From Amarolinea aalborgensis (lineage in GTDB: Bacteria > Chloroflexota > Anaerolineae > SSC4 > Amarolineaceae): DNA of 64,000 bases. The notes beneath the pieces are model-generated. The model was not told the DNA's origin. It saw nothing but the letters and a program-made list of their open reading frames with translations, and searched no databases. The DNA lies in NCBI RefSeq assembly GCF_900491745.1, contig NZ_UETR01000009.1:132972-196971 (forward strand), in the 5' to 3' direction. Both the position numbers and the translations under genes were made by a program. Below, one piece after another: positions 18,308 through 26,777 of this stretch. The first letter of the stretch is position 1, and each line of letters begins with the position of its first letter.

Positions 18308-19264
18308 ATGACCATCAACCGATCAGGGCGAACGCCGGAAAGCGCCATAGCGATCCAAGAACTTGCCAGGTTCCTGGAAGGTTACGGCGAAGTGGCCGAA
18401 TTGGACGAGAACGTTCTGCGCGTGGATGGCCGCGAGACGCTGTTGGTTACATTCAGCGCCCAAAACTACTACGACCGTAAAGGATATTATTGGTTTTCGC
18501 TGGCAAAGACGAAGTATGCCCGGCTGCACAAAGAGAATCAGAATCACGCGTGGGTCGTGCTCATTTGCGGCGCTCAGGGTCGCTTCTTCATACCTTTCGG
18601 GCAGGTTAAGTCATTGTTGAGCCAAATGCCGCCCAATCGCCGCGACGGGCGGTGGGATCTTTACATTCGGTTTGAAGGCGAACAACCCTTCTTTGGGGTC
18701 ACTCACATCACCAATGACCTGGATGCCACCAGTTTCTGGCAGCATTTTGAGCAGATTTGGACACAGCCATCTGTCGAAGAGGTATACGTGGATGAGGCGC
18801 TCTACATCCCCGACAGCCTACCCGCGGCTGACCGGCGCACCGGTCAGGTGGTGCGCGCGGTGCGTGACACCAATCAGAGCCGTTTGGTCAAGGGCCTTTA
18901 CGACTACAAGTGCCAGGTCTGTGAATGGACGGCCTACTCTACGCGCTTACGCAATCATTATTACTGTGAGGCGCACCACGTACAGCCGCTGGGCAGATAC
19001 GGCGGCCCCGACCACATCAGCAACATTCTGGCGCTGTGTCCCAACCACCATTGCATGATGGACCTGGGTATTCTTGCCATTGAGCCTTCTACCCTTGAAG
19101 TGATGGCTTCATCGGACCTTGAACCCTGCCGAGGTCGCAAATTGCTGCTCCATCGCGATCATGGTTTGAACCAAAAGTATCTCCTGTTTCACCTGAGCAA
19201 AATCTATGCAGGCGGATCAGCAAGCCATGAGTTGCCGTTGACGCCGTCGTCCGTCTCACTTTGA
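18308..19264 (+). CDS. HNH endonuclease domain protein
   Basis: The 318-residue protein has an unrecognised N-terminal region of about 190 residues (aromatic-rich, GYYWFSLAKTKYARLHKENQNHAWVVLICG) that looks like a folded sensor or DNA-binding domain. The C-terminal HNH nuclease has C202-x2-C205, C220-EAHH (H223, H224), N239-ILALC244-PNHH, a zinc-stabilised McrA-like pattern. HNH proteins of this type are often restriction-like. A GGAGGGG-rich site precedes the ATG. It lies between the two halves of an ABC exporter, an unusual place, 46 nt after the first and 73 nt before the second. Confidence 0.88.
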   Translation: MTINRSGRTPESAIAIQELARFLEGYGEVAELDENVLRVDGRETLLVTFSAQNYYDRKGYYWFSLAKTKYARLHKENQNHAWVVLICGAQGRFFIPFGQVKSLLSQMPPNRRDGRWDLYIRFEGEQPFFGVTHITNDLDATSFWQHFEQIWTQPSVEEVYVDEALYIPDSLPAADRRTGQVVRAVRDTNQSRLVKGLYDYKCQVCEWTAYSTRLRNHYYCEAHHVQPLGRYGGPDHISNILALCPNHHCMMDLGILAIEPSTLEVMASSDLEPCRGRKLLLHRDHGLNQKYLLFHLSKIYAGGSASHELPLTPSSVSL

Positions 19265-19337
19265 CTTTTGTGGCTCAATGAATTGAGTCAAGGCAACCGG
19301 TTGCGAGACATTTCCGATCTGCCGAAAGAGTTGGACC

Positions 19338-21176
19338 ATGGGTTTCATTCTTGACGGCCTCGACAGCGAGGCCTACGACCGCAACTATACCGATCGCGAG
19401 CTGATTCGGCGCATTGCCAGCTATTTCCGTCCCTATGCACGGGTGATGCTGTTGATTGCCGCGGCCATCACACTGAACTCGGCTGCGGGCAGCGGCGGGC
19501 CGATCATCATCGCTCGTGCGATTGACGGCCTGGCGCGCCAATTCTCCAACGAAAGACTGCTGCTCTTTGCCGGCGGCATCCTTTTGCTGGGGGTGACGGC
19601 GTGGACTTTCAACTACATTCAGCAGCTCTTCTCGGCGCGCGTGGTGGGCAATGTCGTGCTCAAGCTGCGTCAAGACGTCTTCGACGCCACCATTCAGCAC
19701 GACATGTCATTCTATGACGAACATCCCTCAGGCAAGGTGGTCAGCCGCGTCACCTCAGATACCCAGGATTTCTCCGAAGTGGTCACGCTGACGACCAACC
19801 TGATCAGCCAGGTGCTCGTGGTGCTGTTCTTGGCCGTCTGGCTGCTGCGCATTGACCGCTGGCTGACGCTCCTGCTGTTCGGTATGGCGCCCGTGGCCGC
19901 GATAATTGCGCTGAGCTTTCGCCGCATTGCGCGCGCAGTGACGCAGCGGGCGCGCCGCGTGACAGCTAAAATCAACGCCCAGATCCAGGAATCCATCAGC
20001 GGCATCATGGTCGCGAAGAGCTTTCGCCAGGAGCCGGCCCTGTACGCGACCTTCAGCGCGAACAATCGCCAGGCCTACCAGGTGGGCGTGCGCCGCGGCC
20101 TGACGCTGAACACGATCTTCCCGATCATGGGCATCTCCTCCGGCTTGGGCGTGGCGCTCCTTTTCTACCTGGGCGGCCAGGCCACGCGCGAGGGCGCGGT
20201 CAGCCCGGGCAACTGGTATCTGTTCATGCAAGCAGTGGGCTTCTTCTGGTGGCCGTTGATCAATATCGCCTCATTTTGGAGCCAGTTCCAGGACGGCCTC
20301 TCCGCGGCCGAGCGCGTCTTTGCCTTGATTGACGCCGCGCCCAAAGTGGTGCAGACGGCCGCTGAGCCGGTGTCCCAGGTCGCCGGGCAGATCGAGTTTC
20401 GCAACGTGCGCTTCACCTACACCGGTACGGAAACGGTACTGCCGGCTTTCTCGCTGACCATTCGCCCGCGCGAGACGGTGGCGCTGGTGGGGCACACCGG
20501 CGCAGGTAAGAGCAGCATCGCCAAGCTGATCACGCGTTTCTATGAATTCCAGGACGGCCAACTGCTGGTGGATGGTCGCGATATCCGACATTTCGACCTG
20601 GGAAGCTACCGCGCGCATATCGGCCTGGTGCCGCAAGACCCATTTTTGTTCTCAGGCACCGTGGGCGACAACATCCGCTACAGTCGCCCCGCCGCGTCCG
20701 ATGACGAGATCAGGCAGGCGGCAATGGGCATCAGTCACGGCGATTGGCTCAACGACCTGCCCTATGGCTTGCACACCGACGTGGGCGAGCGCGGCGCCAA
20801 CCTGTCAATGGGTCAACGCCAGTTGGTCGCCCTGGCGCGGGTTCTGCTCAAGAACCCGGCCATCTTCATCCTGGATGAAGCGACGGCCAGCGTGGATCCG
20901 TTCACCGAAGCGCAGATTCAAGAGGGCCTGGAAACGATCATGGCGGACCGCACCGCCATCGTAATCGCGCACCGGCTCTCGACCGTCAAGTATGCCGATC
21001 GCATTATTGTCATGCGCCAGGGTGAAATCATCGAAGAAGGGCGCCACGACGATCTCTTGCAGCGCGGCGGCCATTACGCGGAGCTGTACAACACCTACTT
21101 TCGCCATCAATCGTTGGCCTACATTGAGCAGTTTGCGACTGAACGGCTGGCCGTACAGCCTGATGGCCGTGATTAG
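19338..21176 (+). CDS. ABC exporter half-transporter, consensus Walker B subunit
   Basis: The 612-residue half-transporter has a transmembrane domain (about residues 25-320) and nucleotide-binding domain with Walker A GHTGAGKSS, signature L489-S-M-G-Q (Gly to Met), and Walker B FILDEATASVD with the catalytic Glu at 514. Together with the partner at 16507 it should form one competent site (its own Walker B with the partner's LSGGQ) and one degenerate site. No strong Shine-Dalgarno is seen before the ATG at 19338. The C-terminal tail extends about 25 residues beyond the usual end. Confidence 0.93.
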   Translation: MGFILDGLDSEAYDRNYTDRELIRRIASYFRPYARVMLLIAAAITLNSAAGSGGPIIIARAIDGLARQFSNERLLLFAGGILLLGVTAWTFNYIQQLFSARVVGNVVLKLRQDVFDATIQHDMSFYDEHPSGKVVSRVTSDTQDFSEVVTLTTNLISQVLVVLFLAVWLLRIDRWLTLLLFGMAPVAAIIALSFRRIARAVTQRARRVTAKINAQIQESISGIMVAKSFRQEPALYATFSANNRQAYQVGVRRGLTLNTIFPIMGISSGLGVALLFYLGGQATREGAVSPGNWYLFMQAVGFFWWPLINIASFWSQFQDGLSAAERVFALIDAAPKVVQTAAEPVSQVAGQIEFRNVRFTYTGTETVLPAFSLTIRPRETVALVGHTGAGKSSIAKLITRFYEFQDGQLLVDGRDIRHFDLGSYRAHIGLVPQDPFLFSGTVGDNIRYSRPAASDDEIRQAAMGISHGDWLNDLPYGLHTDVGERGANLSMGQRQLVALARVLLKNPAIFILDEATASVDPFTEAQIQEGLETIMADRTAIVIAHRLSTVKYADRIIVMRQGEIIEEGRHDDLLQRGGHYAELYNTYFRHQSLAYIEQFATERLAVQPDGRD

Positions 21177-21190
21177 GCGGGGCAGGAGTT

Positions 21191-21298
21191 CTACCGTGAG
21201 GCCCGTGTAACAACAACATAACAGAACTTGGGCTGACCATGTTCGTCATATTCATCGTCATCTTCGGGCGCGAAGATAAGGCTGTGATCAGCAATGAA
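21191..21298 (-). other. Possible remnant or tiny ORF (acidic peptide)
   Basis: On the minus strand a 35-codon open stretch reads FIADHSLIFAPEDDDEYDE then HGQPKFCYVVVTRASR and ends TAG at 21191. Its composition is unlike random antisense translation and looks like genuine protein, but a stop lies directly upstream and the only candidate start is ATT, 9 nt after GGGAGG. It may be the tail of a decayed gene. The rest of the 21177-21400 gap shows nothing. Confidence 0.25.
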
Positions 21299-21404
21299 TC
21301 ACAGCCTCCCGAACAAGTGCGCTTGATGGTTGCAGAAGCACCCCGAAGATTGGCTGGTAACAAGCGCCAGCTTTGATCTCCCGCAATGTTAAGCACCGAA
21401 CAAG

Positions 21405-21437
21405 CAAGAGGCGGTCTCTGAATGAGACCGCCTCTTG
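21405..21437. terminator. Terminator hairpin between convergent ABC genes
   Basis: A 14-bp perfect stem (21405-21418 with 21424-21437, core AGAGGCGGTCTC) has a TGAAT loop. It lies between the convergent exporter and ettA genes and is just downstream of the ettA stop in the minus direction. Confidence 0.75.
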
Positions 21438-21458
21438 TCGTTGCGTCGTGGAATGGAC

Positions 21459-23138
21459 TCAGGCCCGTCGCAGTTTGCGGTAGGTCACGCGATGAGGGCG
21501 TTCCGCCGCCGCGCCGAGGCGTTTGCGGCGGTCCACTTCGTAGTCGCTGTAGTTGCCAGGGTACCAGTAGACCTGACTGTCGCCTTCAAAAGCCAGGATG
21601 TGCGTTGCCACGCGATCCAAGAACCAACGATCGTGCGAAATGACCAGCACCGAGCCGCCAAAGCCCTCGATGGCATCTTCCAGCGCGCGCAGGGTGTTCA
21701 CATCCAGGTCATTGCTTGGTTCGTCCAGCAGAATGACATTGGCGCCCGATTTCAACAGTGTTGCCAGGTGCACGCGGTTACGTTCGCCGCCAGAGAGCGC
21801 GCCCACCTTCTTCTGCTGGTCGCTGCCGCTGAATCCGAAGCGGGCGCAGTAGGCGCGTGAGTTCATGGCGCGGTCGCCAAGTTGGATACTGTCCTGTCCA
21901 CCGCTCAACTCTTCCCACACGGTTTTCTCCGGGTCGAGACTTTCACGTGTTTGATCCACATAGGCCAGCTTGACCGACGCGCCGACGGTCAGCGTGCCCG
22001 CGTCCAGGGTGTCTTGCCCCACGATGGCGCGGAATAGGGTGGTTTTACCTGCGCCGTTGGGGCCGATGATGCCCACCACCGCGCCCGGCGGCACATCGAA
22101 GGTCAGATTCTCGAACAGCAGACGCTCGTCATAACCTTTGGCGCCATTCTCCGCGCGGATGACCACGTCGCCGAGGCGCGGGCCGGGTGGTATGTAAATC
22201 TCGCGCTCCTCGCGTGCGCGTTCCGGGTCCTGGGTGAGCAGTTCCTGATAGCGATTGACGCGCGCCTTGGCTTTGGCCTGGCGCGCCTTGGGCGACATGT
22301 GCAGCCACTCCAACTCGCGCTGCAAGGTCTTCTGCCGTTGGGAGGCAGTCTTTTCCTCCTGCGCCAGGCGCTGCTGCTTCTGCTCCAGCCAGGAGGAGTA
22401 GTTCCCCTTCCAGGGGATGCCATACCCGCGATCGAGCTCCAGGATCCAGCCGGCCACATTATCCAGGAAGTAGCGATCATGCGTGACGGCAATCACCGTG
22501 CCGGGATACTGCTGCAAGTGCTTCTCCAGCCAGGCCACCGATTCCGCATCCAGGTGATTGGTCGGCTCGTCGAGCAGGAGGATGTCTGGCGCTTGCAGGA
22601 GCAGCCGGCAAAGCCCCACCCGCCGCCGTTCACCGCCGGAAAGGAGATTGACAGGCGTCTCTCCCGGCGGACAGCGCAAGGCATCCATCGCCAACTCCAG
22701 GCGGCTGTCCAGGTCCCAGGCATTCATGGCATCCAGTTTGTCCTGCACCTCGGCCTGGCGCTGCAGCAGCGCGTCCATCTCATCCCCGGTCAGGTCGTCC
22801 GAGAAGCGGCTATTGATCTCATCGAACTCACGCAGGGCATCCACGACCGGTTGGACGCCTTCCTCCACGATCTGGCGCACCGTTTTGTTGTTGTCGAGCT
22901 GCGGCTCCTGCTCCAGGAAGCCGACGCGATAGCCAGGTGACAGCACCGTCTGCCCGACGTATTCCTGCTCCACGCCCGCCATGATGCGCAGGAGGGTGCT
23001 CTTGCCGGAGCCATTGAGGCCGATGACGCCGATTTTGGCGCCATAGAAATAGCCCAGGCTGATATCGCGCAGGACTTGTTTGTTCGGTGGGTACACTCTG
23101 CCCACGCCAACCATGGAATAGATTACTTTATTCGTCAT
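21459..23138 (-). CDS. ettA: ABC-F translation factor EttA
   Basis: The 559-residue protein has two ABC domains without membrane segments. ABC1: GLNGSGKSTLLRIMAG, LLSGGERRRVGLCRLLL, LLLDEPTNHLD. A linker with basic helices (ASQRQKTLQRELEWLHMSPKARQAKAKARV) is the EttA P-site tRNA-interaction motif region. ABC2: GPNGAGKTTLFRAI, LSGGERNRVHLA, LLDEPSNDLD. EttA binds the ribosomal E site and gates entry into elongation according to energy state. I chose ATG at 23138, which matches the family start and length (555 in E. coli). The upstream DUF6516 gene overlaps this start by 11 nt, so the two are co-transcribed. Confidence 0.95.
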   Translation of the reverse strand: MTNKVIYSMVGVGRVYPPNKQVLRDISLGYFYGAKIGVIGLNGSGKSTLLRIMAGVEQEYVGQTVLSPGYRVGFLEQEPQLDNNKTVRQIVEEGVQPVVDALREFDEINSRFSDDLTGDEMDALLQRQAEVQDKLDAMNAWDLDSRLELAMDALRCPPGETPVNLLSGGERRRVGLCRLLLQAPDILLLDEPTNHLDAESVAWLEKHLQQYPGTVIAVTHDRYFLDNVAGWILELDRGYGIPWKGNYSSWLEQKQQRLAQEEKTASQRQKTLQRELEWLHMSPKARQAKAKARVNRYQELLTQDPERAREEREIYIPPGPRLGDVVIRAENGAKGYDERLLFENLTFDVPPGAVVGIIGPNGAGKTTLFRAIVGQDTLDAGTLTVGASVKLAYVDQTRESLDPEKTVWEELSGGQDSIQLGDRAMNSRAYCARFGFSGSDQQKKVGALSGGERNRVHLATLLKSGANVILLDEPSNDLDVNTLRALEDAIEGFGGSVLVISHDRWFLDRVATHILAFEGDSQVYWYPGNYSDYEVDRRKRLGAAAERPHRVTYRKLRRA

Positions 23139-23535
23139 AACCCTCACGAACGGTTGGTGCATCCACTAACCGGTTAACCTCATCCAGTAAGGCCGCGAGA
23201 TCCATCGGCCTCGCCGGTTCAACGCTTTGAGCCACATGGCAGTGATCTGGAAAACCGATCAGCTTAGGATGATGCGGTGAATTATCCGAGCGCCGACGCA
23301 GAATGGTCTGCGAGTGATCCATCCACTGATAGCGATAATCATCAATGACCGCTCGATCGTTGACAACAGAGATGTGCAATGCGACCTCCAAGAAATCCCC
23401 ATTCACAAGGGCGCAACGTGCGCGAAGGTAACCGTCAAGCCGGTTGACTTTGCGTTTGACAAGAGCAACGGATACCACCAATGGATGAGCGAGAAGAGCT
23501 ACCTACTCGTTATCAAGGCGTGTCTCGACAAACAT
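23128..23535 (-). pseudogene. DUF6516 (TumE-like toxin) gene with in-frame TAG
   Basis: From 23481 downward the frame encodes a DUF6516-type protein: KVNRLDGYLRARCALVNGDFLEVA, DDYRYQWMDHSQTILRRRSDNSPHHPKLIGFPDHCHV. TumE toxins of this family have the W-x-H/D and HHP/HxH motifs seen here. The homology appears to begin upstream, at ATG 23535, 6 nt after the partner gene stop: MFVETRLDNE is followed by TAG (23503-23505) and then VALLAHPLVVSVALVKRK in the same frame, which aligns with the normal family N terminus. So the gene is probably interrupted by an amber codon, or translation restarts at TTG/GTG near 23481. It ends inside the ettA start. Confidence 0.65.
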
Positions 23536-23541
23536 AGATGA

Positions 23542-23880
23542 CTAACGTAACCCAATCTTCATAAGGCTTAACGCTGAAGTCAGTCGAGAATGCATCTTGT
23601 AGATCACATTCCACTCGAAGACATCGAGATCGTCGCCTGCGTCTCCAGCCTGATACCTGGCCGCAAGCTGCTGTGATGACATGCCAAACCGCTGTTCGTA
23701 GTCCGCTAACTCGGTTTCCAATTCCTTGAGTTGGGCTTCATCTCTTTGCATCTGTCGCTCCAATAACTTGCGCACGGTCAGGTCAATTACCTCATCTTGA
23801 TACCCCTGCTCATAGAGGTTTTGGAGGGTGTGCAAGTATTGCAGTGTCTGCACAGATTGTTCTAGCGCTATGGTTGGCAT
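23542..23880 (-). CDS. Antitoxin-like partner of DUF6516
   Basis: The 112-residue protein is mostly helical with a coiled-coil segment (VRKLLERQMQRDEAQLKELETELADYEQRFGMSSQQLAARYQAG) and an acidic DDLDVFEWNVIYKMHSRL end. Proteins like this are found next to DUF6516 toxins in cyanobacteria and Chloroflexota, so an antitoxin role is inferred from context. I chose ATG at 23880, with AAGGAGA about 6 nt upstream. The gene stops 6 nt before the ATG of the DUF6516 frame. No DNA-binding motif is obvious. Confidence 0.7.
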   Translation of the reverse strand: MPTIALEQSVQTLQYLHTLQNLYEQGYQDEVIDLTVRKLLERQMQRDEAQLKELETELADYEQRFGMSSQQLAARYQAGDAGDDLDVFEWNVIYKMHSRLTSALSLMKIGLR

Positions 23881-23998
23881 TCTGCTCTCCTTGTTTGGGC
23901 AGCACACGAAATGCTGCCCAAACCGATCATTTCAGTCTCGCATCCCTGTTCTCGTCCGCTTGGAGCTCTATGCTTTGCCAATCGAATCCAACGCGAGA

Positions 23999-24754
23999 TT
24001 ATTTTGGCCCGCCACTGCCTTGCTTGGCCACCGCTTCGGCGGCCTTCTTGGCCGCTTCGGTGTCGCCCAGGTAGTAGTGGGTGATCGGCTTCAGGTCGTC
24101 GTCCAACTCGTAGACGAGCGGGAAGCCGGTTGGAATGTTCAGCTCGGTGATCACATCGTCGGGCACGTCGTCCAGGTACTTGACCAGCGCGCGCAGGCTG
24201 TTGCCGTGCGCGACAACGATGACGCGCTGGCCGCTCTTCACGGCTGGCGCCAGCGTCCCATGCCAGTAGGGCAGCACGCGATCGAGCGTCAGTTTGAGCG
24301 ATTCGGTGGCCGGAATGTCGGCCGCGGGCAAGCCGGCGTAGCGCGGGTCGAATCCGGGATAACGCGGGTCGGTCAGTTCCAGCGGCGGCGGCGGCACGTC
24401 ATAGCTGCGGCGCCAGACCTTGACCTGGGCGTCGCCGTATTGGGCGGCCATTTCGGCCTTGTTGAGGCCCTGCAGCGCGCCGTAGTGGCGTTCGTTCAAG
24501 CGCCAGGTGCGATAGACCGGAATCCACATCAGGTCCATTTCATCCAGTGTGATCCAGAGGGTGCGAATGGCGCGCTTGAGCACCGAGGTGTACGCCACGT
24601 CGAACACGTAGCCATCGTCGCGCAGCACCTTGCCTGCGTTGTGTGCTTCCTGCAGCCCTTGTTCGGACAGGTCTACATCGGTCCAGCCGGTAAAACGATT
24701 CTCCAAGTTCCAGGTGCTTTGCCCATGTCGTAGCAATACGATCTTGGTTGTCAC
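23999..24754 (-). CDS. gpmA: 2,3-bisphosphoglycerate-dependent phosphoglycerate mutase
   Basis: The 251-residue enzyme interconverts 3- and 2-phosphoglycerate. It begins [25 protein letters not shown], with the phosphohistidine RHG motif, and has [26 protein letters not shown] and [14 protein letters not shown] with the second catalytic His. The C terminus is a Lys/Ala tail that covers the active site in family members. I chose GTG at 24754, with AAGGAG 7 nt upstream, giving the normal length. A run of 58 further codons upstream is open but has no ribosome site. Confidence 0.95.
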   Translation of the reverse strand: MTTKIVLLRHGQSTWNLENRFTGWTDVDLSEQGLQEAHNAGKVLRDDGYVFDVAYTSVLKRAIRTLWITLDEMDLMWIPVYRTWRLNERHYGALQGLNKAEMAAQYGDAQVKVWRRSYDVPPPPLELTDPRYPGFDPRYAGLPAADIPATESLKLTLDRVLPYWHGTLAPAVKSGQRVIVVAHGNSLRALVKYLDDVPDDVITELNIPTGFPLVYELDDDLKPITHYYLGDTEAAKKAAEAVAKQGSGGPK

Positions 24755-25143
24755 GATTTGACTCCTTCTTTGGTTCACGTAGGTGAGGCGTTCCCGGCGC
24801 GAACTGATGCCCGCCAGCCTGACGCCCGTTGACGCTGTCATTATCGCATAGCTCCCCGTTTTTTTCAAGGCCAGCGGCCGAACAGCAGCAGTTCCAAGTC
24901 TGGCCAGGTTTTTGACCGCAGAGATCACTAAGAGGCTGCCGACTGGCGCCTGATCTGCCCTCTTGCGTTCGCTCGCCCCCGTCTGTGTTCTTTGTGGTTG
25001 AATGTACCCTGCATTTGGAACTGCTGCGCCGGCTGGCTGTGTGGTAAAATAAGTTGGCCTTTCACGAGTCAGCAGCCTGGCTCAGGCGATCTATCTGCTC
25101 AGTGAGGGAAGTTGCTGGCACAACGCCAAACGGAGCGCCAATT
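24755..25143. other. Intergenic region with dispersed repeat fragment and weak promoter
   Basis: No gene is seen. Around 24917-25000 there are words of the CGCAGAGA and TCTGTGTTCTTTGTGGTT type that recur as short dispersed repeats in such genomes. At 25042-25050 TGGTAAAAT forms an extended -10 for the following acetyltransferase, without a clear -35. Confidence 0.45.
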
Positions 25144-25785
25144 ATGACCGGTCCCATTCGTCTTGATCCCGCCCAACGGCCTCGCGCAACCGAGACGCTA
25201 ACGCAGGCGTTTCGCCATGACCCCATGTACCTGTACATCTGCCCGGACGAGGCGGCACGCGTGGCCGCGACGCGCCGGCTGTGGGACGCGATCATCCGCC
25301 TGATACTGATCTACGGCGAGGTTTGGACTACCGCGGAGGTGAGCGGCGTGGCCTGCTGGCTGGCGCCGGGCCACACAACGATCGGCCTGCGGCACATGCT
25401 GCGCACCGGCTTTGCGCTGCCCCGCGCGCTGATGGGCTTCCCGCCCGACGCTCGCCGCCGGGCCATGGGTGTGTTTGACTACACCGAGCGACTCCATCAG
25501 CGCGCCATGCCTGGCCCGCACTGGTACCTGATGGCGCTGGGCGTAGCGCCGGCCAGCCAGGGGCAGGGTATCGGCAGCAGCCTGATACAGCCGGTGCTGG
25601 CGCAGGCTGACGCCGCAGGTCTACCGTGCTACCTGGAAACCGAGACCAAGCGCAACGTGGCGTTTTACCAGAAGCACGGCTTCGAGGCGCTCACAGCTGA
25701 GAAGCCGCCGCGCCACGACCTGATGCTGTGGACGATGGCGCGGCAACCAACACCCGGCGTCCGCGGCGCTGCGGGTAAGACGTGA
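25144..25785 (+). CDS. GNAT-family N-acetyltransferase
   Basis: The 213-residue protein shows the GNAT acetyl-CoA motif in LMALGVAPASQGQGIGSSLIQPVLAQADAAG (the Q/RxxGxG/A loop) and the C-terminal YLETETKRNVAFYQKHGFEAL. The N-terminal half is typical of GNATs that resemble Streptomyces and fungal acetyltransferases with a WLAPG strand. The substrate is unknown. I chose ATG at 25144, with GGAGCG 6 nt upstream. It is monocistronic. Confidence 0.85.
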   Translation: MTGPIRLDPAQRPRATETLTQAFRHDPMYLYICPDEAARVAATRRLWDAIIRLILIYGEVWTTAEVSGVACWLAPGHTTIGLRHMLRTGFALPRALMGFPPDARRRAMGVFDYTERLHQRAMPGPHWYLMALGVAPASQGQGIGSSLIQPVLAQADAAGLPCYLETETKRNVAFYQKHGFEALTAEKPPRHDLMLWTMARQPTPGVRGAAGKT

Positions 25786-25919
25786 CAAGTGAGGCGTGAA
25801 GCGGGAGACGAGAGGCGAAACTGGCTGACTGCGCGTTTCACGAGTCACGCTGTTCGATGCACGACATGGTATTGACCAGGACGGTACAGCCCGATGCCCC
25901 ACAATTTCGGCGGATGTCG

Positions 25920-25925
25920 TATAAT
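25920..25925 (+). promoter_or_regulatory. -10 box placed for leaderless transcription
   Basis: A perfect TATAAT ends 6 nt before the ATG at 25932, so transcription would start at about the A of the start codon. No good -35 is visible. It serves the MalT-like pseudogene. Confidence 0.5.
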
Positions 25926-25931
25926 TGATTC

Positions 25932-26494
25932 ATGAGTGCACCCATCTTAGCCACCAAGCTCTACGTCCCTCCGCCCCCGCCGCGGGCTATTTCGCGCCCA
26001 CGTCTGATCGAGCGGCTGAATACGGGACTCTCAGCGGGCCACAAGCTAACCCTCATCTCGGCCCCCGCCGGCTTTGGCAAAACCACGCTCGTCAGCGAGT
26101 GGGTCGCAGCCCTCACCCCTGGCCCCTCTTCCAGCGGGAGAGGGGCCAGGGGTGAGGGTTGCCTGGCTGTCGCTGGACGCGGGGGATAGCGACCCCGCCC
26201 GCTTTCTGGCCTACCTCGTCGCGGCCTTGCAGACCATCTCGGCCGGCATCGGCACAGGGGTGATGGCCGCGCTCGAATCCCCGCCGCCGCCGGCCACCGA
26301 GCCGCTCCTGACCGTGCTCCTGAACGAGATCGCGGCCCTGCGCCAGGAGTTCATCTTCGTCCTTGACGACTACCACCTGGTGGATGCCAAACCGGTTGAC
26401 CAGGCCCTGACCTTTCTGCTTGAACACCAGCCGCCGCAGATGCGCCTGGTCATCGCCACCCGTGAGGATCCGCCGCTGCCCCTGGCCCGCCTGC
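25932..26494 (+). pseudogene. MalT/LuxR-type ATPase regulator, interrupted and truncated
   Basis: The N terminus (APILATKLYVPPPPPRAISRPRLIERL) and Walker A (ISAPAGFGKTTLVSEWVA) are typical of large MalT-like STAND regulators of about 900 residues. At 26110-26158 a palindromic element is inserted. After it the protein continues in another frame: VAWLSLDAGDSDPARFLAYLVAALQTI, then FVLDDYHLVDAKPVDQALTFLLEHQPPQMRLVIATREDPPLPLARL. Homology stops near 26494, so the C-terminal TPR and LuxR helix-turn-helix regions are gone. The gene is inactivated twice: by insertion and by truncation. Confidence 0.8.
26110..26158. repeat. Palindromic miniature element (REP/MITE-like)
   Basis: A perfect 20-bp arm (26110-26129, CCCTCACCCCTGGCCCCTCT) faces its exact complement at 26139-26158 across a 9-nt loop. 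It breaks the reading frame of the MalT-like gene. C-rich palindromes of this type are dispersed in many Chloroflexota and other genomes, as I recall; only this copy is in the window. No target duplication is evident. Confidence 0.75.
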
Positions 26495-26566
26495 TTGAGG
26501 CGGTCTGCGACCCCCTTCGGTCGCCGCCTTGCACTCCGCTCAAAAAGCCCTCCGCCTCCGGCGCCA

Positions 26567-26696
26567 AGATTGACAACATCCTTCCATCCCTTCTATAATG
26601 ACGGCGCTTACATGGCACGTGTCAAGTTAATAAAACATACCCCATTTTGATTCTGGATTACACCGCGCTTGCCAGTGGTGAGGCCCGCGTACGCTA
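26567..26696 (+). pseudogene. Decayed copy of the wzz promoter and start, with strong promoter
   Basis: 26567-26642 is nearly identical to 31481-31556: both have TTGACA (26570-26575) 18 nt from TATAAT (26594-26599) followed by TGACGGCGCTT. 26644-26696 then matches the wzz coding sequence at about 31693-31745 (ILILDYTALASGEARVR against ILYLGYTAPASYQARVR) and ends TAG. About 130 nt between the two matches, containing the wzz start, is deleted. The promoter is intact and points at the gene at 26778. Confidence 0.75.
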
Positions 26697-26777
26697 GATC
26701 TAGGCGCAACATGGGTCAACTACGAAAAGCGGGAGCAGAAGCGCCAAGAGGAAGCTGAGATCAAGAGGCCATCCACT

